DNA of 64,000 bases from Allacma fusca (Eukaryota; Arthropoda; Collembola; Symphypleona; Sminthuridae). Shown here one piece after another: positions 23,152 through 34,520 of the stretch; the first letter of the stretch is position 1, and each line of letters opens with the position of its first letter. The notes beneath the pieces are model-generated. The model was not told the DNA's origin and ran no database searches. It saw only the letters and a program-made list of their open reading frames with translations. The position numbers were made by a program, and so were the translations under genes. Location of the stretch: assembly GCA_947179485.1 (NCBI GenBank), contig OX359245.1, positions 39,915,067 to 39,979,066 on the forward strand. Direction: 5' to 3'.

Positions 23152-25083
23152 ATGACAGCATCTTCTCTAGTCCCGGTCAACACCTTTAATATTTTCGCAT
23201 TTATAATAGTATTGCCATTGACTATAATTTCTGCATATGAATCTACCTCCTCCAAGATCATTTCCAGTCCCAGTTCAATTAAAGAATTGTTGCAATGCTC
23301 CCTTCAAATAATCTACGAGGATCGAAGTGATATTGAGAAACTCCAAACCGAAATCAGCAATTCAGCAATGTTTTCCAATTTTCGTATTCAAAATTTAAAT
23401 AATTACACTTCGAAAACGCTAAAGCGTTCCACGCCGCGCTTCCATACCAATTGTAACACAGTGGTTTTACATTTGAAAGAAATGTCCCTTTCCCTGAAAA
23501 ATTACGTTTTGAGTTCACTCCTGCCACAAAGTAACTATTTCATATTTATTGTACCATCCAAATCTCAAATCAACAACAATCATTTAAATAATATAAAACT
23601 AAAACTACGGTACTTCATGGTCATCAAAAATTTTAATGAGTTTCTGAATAATAAAAATAGATTTTTATTTTCAACGAGGGAGTTCATGAAAAACGAGCAT
23701 CTTCGTACGACAATAATAGTTGTTGACCCGTTCATCCTTTTCAAAGACCAAATACCAGTGGGTGGATGCTACTATAATATCCTTCTGGAGTCATCCATAC
23801 TTTACAACTTCACTTACGACATGGAGTACCCAAAATTCAAAGGGATGGTCCAGTTAAAAAACGGGACTTGGATTGGTCAAGCAGGGCAAGTGATTCGGGG
23901 TGAGAAAGATGTGATTTTAGGTTCAGCCCAGACATTTGCCCGATACAAGTACTTCGACTTCCCAACCATCCTAGATGTCTCTGGTATAAAATTCATTACT
24001 GCACTTCCCCGCAAGACTTTGGACTGGGCAGCAGTGTTGTACATTTTCCAACCCCTCACCTGGATTTGCTTAAGTCTCTGCTGCTTTGGAATTTTCACAC
24101 TGGTCTATACATCCCAGCTTTTCTTTTACCACAGTAACCAGAGGAACTGTCAAAATATTACCGCCATTTTGGGAATAACTTTGAACCCTTTAATTGAACA
24201 CGGTGCCACGGTGTCAACATTCAGCTTAGTCAGGGTCATTTACACCTTCTGGATCCTTGGTTGCATAGTTATCGTCACATTCTTCAAGAGTGATTTCGTA
24301 GCTTACATAACTTATCCCAAGCATGAAGAAGTTCCCAGGACTTTCTTCGACTTATCCCAACGACCGGAATATAATATCAAATTGCTGCAAATGAACGCTG
24401 CAGCCACGACTTTTTTCAATACAACCACCAGTCCCGTTTACTCAAAGTTACGTCAAAGAATGACACTGGAGAAGGATTGGTTACAGTGCATTTATGCTTC
24501 TGCCTTTGAGCCGAAGACTGTTTGCATTACTTTTGATTTCTATGGAGTGAGTACCATTGCCCAGAACCTCACGTGGCATAGATCCTTCTCAAATGTCCAG
24601 TTCTCTACGGACTATGCCGTGGATTTTCAGTGGAGCATGGGCTTCACGAAAAATTCCAAGTTTTTGGGGACCTTCAATGAAGTAGCAAGATTTGTAAGGG
24701 ATACTGGACTCTTCCGGAAATGGAAGGAAGACTTTTATGAGAGCATGCGGCAGGATGGAATTGGATGGTTGAAGCAAACTAAGGGAAGGGTTTATGAGAG
24801 GATTTTGAATTCTTTGGCGGATCAGTTAAACTTGGAAGTGGTTCAGTTTATATTGAAGAATGTACTCGTAGCGTTCATCATTCTGACTGTAGGTTTAAGC
24901 ATTGCAAACTTAGTATTTCTGTGGGAACTAGGGGTGAGTATCTCGTTGGTTTTAAACTTCTCGTTTGTCTCGTTCTCGTTTCTGAAAAAAATACGAAAAC
25001 GTTATATTTTGATAACGAGAGTAGCGAGAGTAAGCAACGCACGAGACAAACAAAACAGGGCAAAAACATGGTATTTGTGTTGA
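23152..25083 (+). CDS. Divergent ionotropic receptor with transposon-derived C-terminus, 643 aa
   Basis: An intronless ligand-gated channel of the IR family. The ATG at 23152 is preferred over the in-frame one at 23065 because it matches the start of the paralogue at 44418 (MTASSL) and gives the signal peptide. The first helix lies near 301-322 (PLTWICLSLCCFGIF), the second near 361-389 (YTFWILGCIVIVTFFKSDF), the second lobe includes RDTGLFRKWKEDFY, and the last helix lies near 569-592. After LVFLWE the frame enters a hAT-like element (24929) and reads 51 element-encoded residues. These include a hydrophobic run (VSISLVLNFSFVSFSFL) and a basic tail. All channel parts are intact, so a protein is plausible, but the changed cytoplasmic end may impair it. 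A 506-bp stretch is identical to the 44418 gene. Confidence 0.88.
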   Translation: MTASSLVPVNTFNIFAFIIVLPLTIISAYESTSSKIISSPSSIKELLQCSLQIIYEDRSDIEKLQTEISNSAMFSNFRIQNLNNYTSKTLKRSTPRFHTNCNTVVLHLKEMSLSLKNYVLSSLLPQSNYFIFIVPSKSQINNNHLNNIKLKLRYFMVIKNFNEFLNNKNRFLFSTREFMKNEHLRTTIIVVDPFILFKDQIPVGGCYYNILLESSILYNFTYDMEYPKFKGMVQLKNGTWIGQAGQVIRGEKDVILGSAQTFARYKYFDFPTILDVSGIKFITALPRKTLDWAAVLYIFQPLTWICLSLCCFGIFTLVYTSQLFFYHSNQRNCQNITAILGITLNPLIEHGATVSTFSLVRVIYTFWILGCIVIVTFFKSDFVAYITYPKHEEVPRTFFDLSQRPEYNIKLLQMNAAATTFFNTTTSPVYSKLRQRMTLEKDWLQCIYASAFEPKTVCITFDFYGVSTIAQNLTWHRSFSNVQFSTDYAVDFQWSMGFTKNSKFLGTFNEVARFVRDTGLFRKWKEDFYESMRQDGIGWLKQTKGRVYERILNSLADQLNLEVVQFILKNVLVAFIILTVGLSIANLVFLWELGVSISLVLNFSFVSFSFLKKIRKRYILITRVARVSNARDKQNRAKTWYLC

Positions 25084-25467
25084 ATTATATGCAATTTAAT
25101 TGAGCCTGCACAAATTTTGGTGAGAGGACATACAAATTTATTTAATTTCACTAATCAGGAAAATCCCCAGGAGCAAAATATTTATTTTTAGGTTTGGACC
25201 ATAAAATTTGAAAACATGAAAGCCTTGAAAAAAATTAATGAAGACCTACCGCAATAAAAGCTAGCACCAAGAACTGCAAAATGTCTTAATTAGAAAAATG
25301 GCATAGCAAAAAAAAACCATTTTTCAGTTTGATATGGGTTTAAACAAGATTTAATTATAAACGATATTCTCGTTAAATAAACCGAGATGTCTCGTACTGT
25401 CTCATTGATGAATAAAGAACGAGATAAACGAGATTCTTATCTCGTTGTCTCGTTATATTTACCCCTA
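24929..25467. mobile_element. hAT-like element, TCTCGTT word, inserted in the IR coding end
   Basis: The ends TAGGGGTGAGTATCTCG and a partly matching complement (TAGGGGTAAATATAACGAG) are flanked by the perfect duplication GTGGGAAC (24921-24928 and 25468-25475). Words are TCTCGTT and TCTCGTAC. The empty site is preserved in the paralogue near 46176 (TATGTGGGAACGCTGC). It supplies the stop codon used by the 23152 gene. Confidence 0.93.
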
Positions 25468-25475
25468 GTGGGAAC

Positions 25476-25571
25476 GCTGGTCATACGTTCACATTTCTAG
25501 AGAAAGTTCCCGGAATTCCAAAGAATTGTCGCCAGTTAATTTCACGGGTTATTTTAGTACGATAGTCATTG
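25476..25571 (+). pseudogene. Displaced original 3' end of the 23152 IR gene
   Basis: Right of the hAT element the sequence resumes with the homologue of the last exon part of the 44418 gene (CTAGAGAAA, CCGGAATTCCAAAGAA, TTTCACGGGTTATTTTA). It is about 2 bp shorter than that gene before CTAGAG, so the original tail was either different or already frameshifted when the element arrived. Confidence 0.75.
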
Positions 25572-26830
25572 CTATTTATTTTGAGAACTGATTCTATAGA
25601 TTTTCGTAATTAATAGTAATTGACTTATTATTGTTATTTATTGACAAAGAATGTTTTTTGTATTTTAGAGCTCATTTTTAATCGAATAAAAATACTGTTA
25701 ATTGTTAGTACTTTTAGTGTTCGTCAACACTGAAAGCACAAAGCTAACAATTGCTTGCTTGGTTAGACTTCCAAATAAGATTTGCTTGAAATAAAGTGTA
25801 ATTTTCCCAAAAGCTTTCAATGGAGATCCTCGGGAATCACACTATGCAAGGGTAGATCAGCAGGTGTGGCATAAGCACTAGACTGCTACAGCAGTAAGTA
25901 TTAATTTACTGGAGTTATTTATTTAAATAAATAGGAAAATACGAGTTTTACAGTACGTCGAACCCAAGGAACGGAACCAGAAGATAGTTGACGCAAGCTT
26001 TAGCTGCCCGGTTAAGGCCACCACTCAACTTAAAGTATTAGTGCAATTAATTGATGTCAAAGGAGGCGAAATTTAGTTTACTATATTGGTTGTGTTTTAT
26101 TCAGGATCAAAAATCCTGAGCAGAATTTTAAGCATATTTTAGACCTCCAATTTCGAAAATCAAATTTAAAGTGGCATTTAGTTGGATTTGGTCGAGGCTC
26201 TAATTCCCCAAAGAATGAACCACCTAAAATCAGACCTACAAGCCTTGACCTATGTCAGAATCTTTAGCATCATTAATACCGCCGGAGTCACACTACAATA
26301 TTCCATTACAAGGAGTTAATGACACATCATAGGTCTATACCAAAAAGTGCTATCTCTCATTATACAGTAAGTTTCGTGATTGAAATGGGCTTTCTATTTC
26401 CCGTTATAAAACAACAAGAAAAATAATCCTTACCTGACAATTGTGGACAAGATAATCGGAGCGGTTTGCATAGCCATGTCATAAAATTCAAATTTTATTG
26501 CTTTGATAATTTCATCCCAGCGTGAGTTGACAAAATATTATTGTATCTTTCAGTCGGCTTCTAATTGTAAGCCGTTGTTAGAGGTACTAATCTACACTTA
26601 TATACATTCAGTAATAAATGCCGGCTTTGTGCTTGAAATACAAGTTTGTTCTTTCGTAGTTAGTAGTACTTATATGAGCAGTTTGATGCATTGAAATGTG
26701 CTGTGACTATAGAGTAAATGCGAAAGGAAATATTTCTGCTGTTCGAGCATTGCCTTCTTTTGAGCATAAATAAATGTTAACCCAAATTATTTTAACAATG
26801 GACATTATCAACAGTCAAAATTTCAAGAAC
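25572..26830. repeat. 3' flank of the IR and tRNA cassette A
   Basis: From about 25970 the sequence matches about 36900-37955 and 55910-56762 (CGGTTAAGGCC, CACTCAACTT, CAGGATCAAAAATCCTGA, CCAGCGTGAGTTGACAAA). Each of these copies ends in a tRNA-Pro gene. The motif TTTTAACAATGGACATTATC stands just before the tRNA. Confidence 0.75.
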
Positions 26831-26902
26831 GGCTCAATGGTCTAGGGGTATGATTCCTGCTTTGGGTGCAGGAGGTCCCGGGTTCAAATCCCGGTTGAGC
26901 CC
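26831..26902 (+). tRNA. tRNA-Pro(TGG), copy 1
   Basis: A 72-nt cloverleaf with acceptor GGCTCAA/TTGAGCC, anticodon arm CCTGC-TTTGGGT-GCAGG with anticodon TGG, T arm CCCGG-GTTCAAAT-CCCGG and discriminator C. A box TGGTCTAGGGG and B box GGTTCAAATCC are intact. There is no intron. A T-run (ATTTTTG) follows as terminator. All eleven copies in the window are identical over the 72 nt. Confidence 0.97.
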
Positions 26903-27214
26903 GAAATTTTTGCTTTTAAAATTGTAATGCCGACTTTGTCGCTGCACTTTCTATTCCTTTCACGTATTATTCTAATTGAATCAAAAGGTGGTATTTTGAT
27001 TAAATTACTATATTTATATTATTATTACTATATTTATATTATTATTATTTCAATTATTGCTGACATAATTGTGCATTGCCTATTTAGACGAAATATGTGT
27101 CAAAAAACTTCAAGCGTTTCCAAGTGTAAACAAAATTGGTCTACTAGGTCGTTTAGGTCAACAATAAAAATGCACCGATTTAAGCAAACTTCGTTTGCAG
27201 GTGCAGGAAAATGA

Positions 27215-30083
27215 AGCTTCGGAATCGGTATTCGAATCGGAATCGGTATCCGAATCGGAATCGGTATCCGAATCGGAATCGGTATCCGAATCGGAATCGG
27301 TATCCGAATCGGAATCGGTATCCGAATCGGAATCGGTATTCGAATCGGAATCGGTATCCGAATCGGAATCGGTATCCGAATCGGAATCGGTATCCGAATC
27401 GGAATCGGTATCCGAATCGGAATCGGTATCCGAATCGGAATCGGTATCCGAATCGGAATCGGTATCCGAATCGGAATCGGTATCCGAATCGGAATCGGTA
27501 TCCGAATCGGAATCGGTATCCGAATCGGAATCGGTATCCGAATCGGAATCGGTATCCGAATCGGAATCGGTATCCGAATCGGAATCGGTATCCGAATCGG
27601 AATCGGTATCCAAATCGGAATCGGTATCCAAATCAGAATCGGTATCCGAATCGGAATCGGTATCCGAATCGGAATCGGTATAAAAATCGGAACCGGTATC
27701 CAAATCGGAATCGGTATCCGAATCGGAATCGGTATCCGAATCGGAATCGGTATCCGAATCGGAATCGGTATCCGAATCGGAATCGGTATCCGAATCGGAA
27801 TCGGTATCCGAATCGGAATCGGTATCCGAATCGGAATCGGTATCCGAATCGGAATCGGTATCCGAATTGGAATCGGTATCCGAATCGGAATCGGTATCCG
27901 AATCGGAATCGGTATCCGAATCGGAATCGGTATCCGAATCGGAATCGGTATCCGAATCGGAATCGGTATCCGAATCGGAATCGGTATCCGAATCGGAATC
28001 GGTATCCGAATCGGAATCGGTATCCGAATCGGAATCGGTATCCGAATCGGAATCGGAATCCGAATCGGAATCGGTATCCGAATCGGAATCGGTATCCGAA
28101 TCGGAATCGGTATCCGAATCGGAATCGGTATCCGAATCGGTATCCGAATCGGAATCGGTATCCGAATCGGAATCGGTATCCGAATCGGAATCGGTATCCG
28201 AATCGGAATCGGTATCCGAATCGGAATCGGTATCCGAATCGGAATCGGTATCCGAATCGGAATCGGTATCCGAATCGGAATCGGTATCCGAATCGGAATC
28301 GGTATCCGAATCGGAATCGGTATCCGAATCGGAATCGGTATCCGAATCGGAATCGGTATCCGAATCGGAATCGGTATCCGAATCGGAATCGGTATCCGAA
28401 TCGGAATCGGTATCCGAATCGGAATCGGTATCCGAATCGGTATCCGAATCGGAATCGGTATCCGAATCGGAATCGGTATCCGAATCGGAATCGGTATCCG
28501 AATCGGAATCGGTATCCGAATCGGAATCGGTATCCGAATCGGAATCGGTATCCGAATCGGAATCGGTATCCGAATCGGTATCCGAATCGGAATCGGTATC
28601 CGAATCGGAATCGGTATCCGAATCGGAATCGGTATCCGAATCGGAATCGGTATCCGAATCGGAATCGGTATCCGAATCGGAATCGGTATCCGAATCGGAA
28701 TCGGTATCCGAATCGGAATCGGTATCCGAATCGGAATCGGTATCCGAATCGGAATCGGTATCCGAATCGGAATCGGTATCCGAATCGGAATCGGTATCCG
28801 AATCGGAATCGGTATCCGAATCGGAATCGGTATCCGAATCGGAATCGGTATCCGAATCGGAATCGGTATCCGAATCGGAATCGGTATCCGAATCGGAATC
28901 GGTATCCGAATCGGAATCGGTATCCGAATCGGAATCGGTATCCGAATCGGAATCGGTATCCGAATCGGAATCGGTATCCGAATCGGAATCGGTATCCGAA
29001 TCGGAATCGGTATCCGAATCGGTATCCGAATCGGAATCGGTATCCGAATCGGAATCGGTATCCGAATCGGTATCCGAATCGGAATCGGTATCCGAATCGG
29101 AATCGGTATCCGAATCGGAATCGGTATCCGAATCGGAATCGGTATCCGAATCGGAATCGGTATCCGAATCGGAATCGGTATCCGAATCGGAATCGGTATC
29201 CGAATCGGAATCGGTATCCGAATCGGAATCGGTATCCGAATCGGAATCGGTATCCGAATCGGAATCGGTATCCGAATCGGAATCGGTATCCGAATCGGAA
29301 TCGGTATCCGAATCGGAATCGGTATCCGAATCGGAATCGGTATCCGAATCGGAATCGGTATCCGAATCGGAATCGGTATCCGAATCGGAATCGGTATCCG
29401 AATCGGAATCGGTATCCGAATCGGAATCGGTATCCGAATCGGAATCGGTATCCGAATCGGAATCGGTATCCGAATCGGAATCGGTATCCGAATCGGAATC
29501 GGTATCCGAATCGGAATCGGTATCCGAATCGGAATCGGTATCCGAATCGGAATCGGTATCCGAATCGGAATCGGTATCCGAATCGGAATCGGTATCCGAA
29601 TCGGAATCGGTATCCGAATCGGAATCGGTATCCGAATCGGAATCGGTATCCCAATCGGAATCGGTATCCGAATCGGAATCGGTATCCGAATCGGAATCGG
29701 TATCCGAATCGGAATCGGTATCCGAATCGGAATCGGTATCCGAATCGGAATCGGTATCCGAATCGGAATCGGTATCCGAATCGGAATCGGTATCCGAATC
29801 GGAATCGGTATCCGAATCGGAATCGGTATCTGAATCGGAATCGGTATCCGAATCGGAATCGGTATCCGAATTGGAATCGGTATCCGAATCGGAATCGGTA
29901 TCCGAATTGGAATCGGTATCCGAATCGGAATCGGTATCCGAATCGGAATCGGTATCCGAATCGGAATCGGTATCCGAATCGGAATCGGTATCCGAATCGG
30001 AATCGGTATCCGAATCGGAATCGGTATCCGAATCGGTATCCGAATCGGAATCGGTATCTGAATCGGAATCGGTATCCGAATCG
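27215..30083. repeat. Satellite of 18-bp GGTATCCGAATCGGAATC units
   Basis: About 160 near-perfect units, with a few 12-bp short units (for example near 28135, 28437, 28570, 29014 and 30030) and scattered point changes at the edges. The unit is the subterminal word of the hAT element at 16586, and the array continues without a break into that element's interior at 30084. Because the unit length is divisible by three and lacks stops, several frames stay open for hundreds of codons. These are not genes. Confidence 0.97.
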
Positions 30084-30871
30084 GAATTATATTCGAAAAT
30101 TTGAGGATTTTAATTCATATTGGAATCCCAAATAATTCCCAGGAAGTAGTTTAATTGAAAATTGCATTCAAAACAAATTTTTGGAATCGGAATTGGTATT
30201 CAAATATTTTTTAATGAATTCCGATTAAAATAAAAAAAATTGCCACAATTTTTACTTACAACGTAAAGCTAATCAAAGAGCATTGGCGAACGAATTCTTC
30301 AGTAGAAATGAACATGCTTCCGCATTCTACTTAAAATAAAGGCGAATTATTAGAACTTGTCATAGGTTTTTAACGGTTGGCATCAAAACTATTGTTTGTC
30401 CTACACGTTAATTACTCAAGTAATTTAAATCGTTGATACTAAACTACTAACTAAAGAGTGTTTTATGTAACTAAAGATTATTTTAGGTCACTAAATTTTT
30501 TTAGGCAACTACAAATGGGCCGAAACACAATTAGTGATTTTGGAGTTCAAGTATCAGTTGAACTTATTTTTTAACACTTAAATTGATACTTAATGACCTG
30601 CGGGGGAAACTAGCTTCCCAAAATATTGATGATATCATGTTTCTAAGGTTGAATTTTTTCCGTAATTAAATTCTTTGTATTTTCAGTATACTAGGAGTAT
30701 TCAAATAAATATTCAAATCGGAATTCATAATGAACGAATACTCGAGGATATTTAAATCCGTATTAGAATTCATATTTTTCAATATTGCTATAGGTTTTTT
30801 AAATCGGAATTCTTCGCCTTGAATATTTTAATTCGAATTAAAATTCATATTGTTACGATTTCCCATCCTTG
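30084..30871. mobile_element. Interior and right end of the hAT-like element carrying the satellite
   Basis: Sequence from ATTATATTCGAAAATTTGAG onward is the homologue of 16620-17502 and ends in the same terminus, ATTTCCCATCCTTG. The left terminus CAAGGATGGG is absent before the satellite at 27215, so the element is left-truncated. No target duplication can be found. Confidence 0.88.
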
Positions 30872-31056
30872 GTTCCTGGTGGATTCCTTAAAGCACACTC
30901 GGTGTTGGTTACGAAAGTGTACATTGTCGGGATCAGATTTCCTTCAATTAATACCAATTGTGTTCTCGGTGGAGTAAACATATTGCTTGGTTTGCCTTAC
31001 AAGAATCCTCGTTGTCAGCACCAGACCCGAAAAAATTAGTAACTAAGTATACAGTA

Positions 31057-31230
31057 CTAGTAAAAGCCCTGTGCTTCACAGGGACGATTACTTGAAGAGG
31101 TGGTAGTGTGAGTCTAGAAATTAAAAGCCAAACGGTTTACAAATCAAGCCCTGTCATAAAGACTTGTTGTATGCCTAAATCGTGCGCGATTATATTAAGA
31201 GCAGCGCTTTAAATAAATGGACAGGTAGTG
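31057..31230 (-). mobile_element. Helitron-type 3' end
   Basis: On the minus strand the sequence ends in a perfect hairpin (CCCTGTG, 3-nt loop, CACAGGG, at 31067-31083), then six bases and CTAG. It is followed by T, which is the usual Helitron end. The adjoining sequence recurs at 2540, inside 37100-37332 and, inverted, before 38981. The 5' end is not identified. Confidence 0.65.
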
Positions 31231-31325
31231 CTCGTTAATAATTAGTGCTTGGCATGCCACCTTTTGGGCGTTTTGTGATGCCATTGAACTATGAAAGTGC
31301 GAAACTTTAAATAAAAGGACAGAAA

Positions 31326-31511
31326 GTGCTCTTTAATAATAAAGGAAGGATTCTCGGTGGAGTGAAAATATACTTGGTTTGCCTTACTGGAATCCTCGTT
31401 GTCAGCACTGGTTTCGAAAGCATTAATACCAATTATATTACTGGTACTTCTTCCTTTCGCGAAAACCCCCGCCCCAAACCAAAGAGTCAATCTTTCTGCC
31501 GTGCCCTTTAA
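31326..31511 (+). other. 61-aa ORF and its partial tandem copy, unknown
   Basis: The frame contains a hydrophobic stretch (VKIYLVCLTGILVVSTG) followed by a polar tail with PRPKPK. The block around ATTCTCGGTGGAGT and TTGCCTTAC-GGAATCCTCG is repeated at 30960-31025, on the other side of the Helitron end. This may be a small secreted-protein exon or a dispersed repeat. No family is recognised. Confidence 0.25.
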
Positions 31512-31559
31512 CATTTACATTTTGTGGTTCAGTAAATGACTGAATAGTATAATAGATTG

Positions 31560-32849
31560 ATACCATGGTGTACACCTAATACAAATTTTACAACTTGTAT
31601 TACGTTTTATCCTGGTGAGTTCCACTGGAAATTCAATAATTATATGTAATTCCAGAAAAAAACCCATGTTAAACCCTATATACCAGATAGGAAAGAATAA
31701 CTGACTGGCCTTCCTTCAACAGAAATTTCAGTCACACCACAGGAGTTCTCCCCGGAAACATTGGAGACTTCCTATACCCAGGTTAAAAACTTCTCAGGGC
31801 TCACCAAGAAGGGACACAGGGTAACAGAGGAGAGCAGCCTCTCGTGATAGTGGACGTTAGTCCTGCTCCCAACCCGTGTCACGTCAAGGCTCATTAGGGC
31901 TATATCAGCCGTCACATTTGTAAGGTATTATTTGGAGAATTGTACCCCTTTCGGTAACTATTCGGAGGTTCTGCATTTATTCCAGAGATGCGCAAAAGAA
32001 ATAGCCTTCCTTCAAGCCTTCGAAGGCAAAAATTCAGTAAAACTGTCCCCTTCAACATGTCCTAGAATGAAGCCCTCTAAAAAATCTGCCTTCCTTCACC
32101 CTTCCTTCCAAAATACATACACTCGTTTTTGCCTTCAGCCTTCTTATAAAAATAGTCTTCCTTCAATTTTATAACTAGCGCCCCGCTTAAAAACGTTTTG
32201 CGCCAGCAGGATTCAGTGCAGTGAAGAGAGCGGTCACTCATTGTCCGTTGTGAGTTCACGAATTGGCTGTATCTCAAAACGTCTTTACATATGTATGCTA
32301 TGCTTTCACGTTATAGATATTTCGTATACATGGAAGCCTTCACGACCTTAGAGGGCTAATATTTAGGAAGCCTTCCTTCACAATCCTTCGTTGCTAGTTT
32401 TTGTGAAGGCTTCCTTCAGCCTTCAGCAAAAAGTATCCCCATCCTTCCATTCCTTCTGAAACGTTAAGAAAGTTACCTTTCGGCCTTCAAGGAAGCCTTA
32501 TTGGAAGGCTAGCCTTCAAAGGCTGCGCATCTCTGATTTATTCACATAACTAATTTCAGCGTTGACTTCATCCTAGTCCTAGAAAGCGTCTTACAGACAA
32601 CCGGCTCCGACAGCATATAATTTCTAAATGCTAATAATCTAGCAAATTATGCTAAAAGAATGATTCGATAGACTCCACCCTCGAATTACATGTAAATAAT
32701 TACTCGTATATAACCAAATTTTAATAATCGACGACTATTTGTGGATATCCCAACGGGCTACCTATGGCCTCAGGCACATTATAAGCTTTCCAATTGACGT
32801 CAACTTTAACAACTTGAAAAATAAATGATTACAATACATATGTATGTCA
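31560..32849. repeat. Duplicated IR upstream block, copy B
   Basis: Homologous to about 21240-23151 and 43480-44417 (TACCCCTTTCGGTAACTATT, the GGTTCTGCATTTATT site, CTAATAATCTAG). Interrupted by the hAT element at 31983-32535. Confidence 0.75.
31983..32535. mobile_element. hAT-like element, CCTTCCTTC word
   Basis: The ends CAGAGATGCGC and GCGCATCTCTG are flanked by the perfect duplication ATTTATTC (31975-31982 and 32536-32543). GCCTTCCTTC and GAAGGC words fill both arms. The empty site is seen in the paralogous block near 43818-43832 (GTTCTGTATTTATTTACATAA). Confidence 0.93.
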
Positions 32850-34520
32850 GCTTATAAAATTGTTCAGAGTAATTGCACTTACTACAGTAACCACAATAAC
32901 GACCAAAATATAGTCGCACTATTGGAAGTCGCTTTCAACCCTTTGATTGACCAAGGAGCCACGGTGTTAAAGGCCAGGTTCATCAGAGTAATTTCCATCT
33001 TCTGGATGTTCAGCTCCTTAGTCATAGTAACTTAATACAAGAGCGACTCCTTTCCTCAGCTTACGTAACTTACCCCAAACAAGAAGAAGTACCGAGAGAA
33101 TTTTCGGATTGGCTGGAACGACCAGGCTGTACAAATATACTAGAAAATCCAGCTGATACACATGAATGGTGCGATTTTCTTCAACACAACTAAGCATGAG
33201 ATCGGTTCGGTTTAACGCGGTTATCCGACCATCGGTTAACCGAAACCGACGGTTCGGATCGAAGATTCGTAACCGAATTGAAATAACCGAACGGTTCGGA
33301 TACGCCAATGCGTAACCGGATATCGGTTTCGGATCGGTTCGGTTTTAAATATGAATTTATCCGTTCGGTTCGGATCAAGTGAATGCATCCGCTCGGTTAA
33401 ACCGACGGATAACCGATTTTGAATTTTTTTCTAAAATTTTTAGCAAATCGTAATCCAGAACGACTGTAGCATGAATTTCTCGAGACAAACGATTGTTTCA
33501 TTATGTATTTGCAATATATTTAAAAAGCACATCGCATGGACCACGGGCAGTCATACATTTGTTCATCACATCGCAATTATTTCTCACGCCACTATTTAAT
33601 TTTTAGCTTAAATTAAATATGTGCCTTATTACTACAACTAATATGGCATCAATGGAAACCTCCGACTCCACAATAAAAGCAGAAACTACAGGGAAAAATG
33701 AGCCTTCAAAAAAACGATGAGATGCGAGTTTTGGGAACATTTTGGACTTACTGGAGGTTTAGTCCTTAGATTTTTAGTTGTCATTTGAAATCAAATAATA
33801 GGTAGAATTTGATAAAAATTAGTTTAAGTTTAAACAACATTTTTATTAAAACAAAGATTTAAAAAAAATTATTAAATATATCTCTTTCGAATGAAGTTTT
33901 CATTGGTAAAATGTGCAACATTGTTTCGGTTATTCGGATAACCGACAAACGGTTCGGTTATAAAAATCATCCGAACCGATATTTGGCGGTTCGGTTTCGG
34001 ATACGAGTATTTTTTTATCCGAACAAAACGGTTCGGTTCGGATTTGAATAAAAAATTAACCGAAAACTTCGGTTCGGTTCGGTTACGGTTCGGATTTATG
34101 TTTTATCCGAACCGATCTCATGCTTAAACACAACTGAGATTTGATGACGAATTAGTCTGGAGAAAGATTCGATACGGTGCATCTACCCAGTCACTTTTAA
34201 TCAAAAGACCGTCTGCATTACATATGATTTCAGGGGATATTTTAGAGATGGGTTGAGGGACTCGTGAGGGATACGGAACTCTTCCGGAAATGAGGGAAGA
34301 GTATTATGAGCGAGTTTGTGAAGTGGGGTTTGGATGGTTGAAGGAAACCAATGGAGGTGTTTATGAAAGGATATTAAATTCTTTGGAGGATCAGTTAAGC
34401 ATGGAAGTGATCCCTTTTACATTTACGAACGCGTATTTGTAGCTTTCATTGAATTTTACCGGAGGTTTGAACATTGCGTTTGTGGCATTTGTATTGGAAA
34501 CTAACAATAAGTGGGCCTGA
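32850..34520 (+). pseudogene. Ionotropic-receptor pseudogene, deleted and split by a hAT element
   Basis: The promoter-like motif TTGTTCAGAGTAATTGCA is joined directly to the middle of the IR coding sequence. About 1 kb, encoding the extracellular part and the first helix, is missing. Then come VAFNPLIDQGATV and the second helix (RVISIFWMFSSLVIVT), a stop where the others have FFKSDF, frameshifts, and AIFFNT. The hAT element (33191-34126) follows, then KTVCITYDF, a further deletion, and WLKETNGGVYERILNSLEDQ close to the end. The order of surviving parts is that of the 23152 and 44418 genes. Multiple lesions rule out a channel. Confidence 0.92.
33191..34126. mobile_element. hAT-like element, GGTTCGGTTCGG word
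   Basis: The ends TAAGCATGAGATCGGTTCGG and its exact 20-bp complement are flanked by the perfect duplication AACACAAC (33183-33190 and 34127-34134). Arms are ACCGAACGG and GGTTCGGAT words. The empty site is the TTCAATACAACC stretch of the intact IR genes (24415 and 45669). Confidence 0.94.

Noticed and set aside
27215-30083. CRISPR-like array
   Set aside because: There are no unique spacers. The units are contiguous and the context is eukaryotic.
27158-30135. Very long open frames on both strands encoding simple repeats such as YPNRNR, SESESV, GYRFRF and DTDSDS
   Set aside because: They are products of an 18-bp satellite whose unit is divisible by three and contains no stop. Several frames are open at once, and the array belongs to a transposon.
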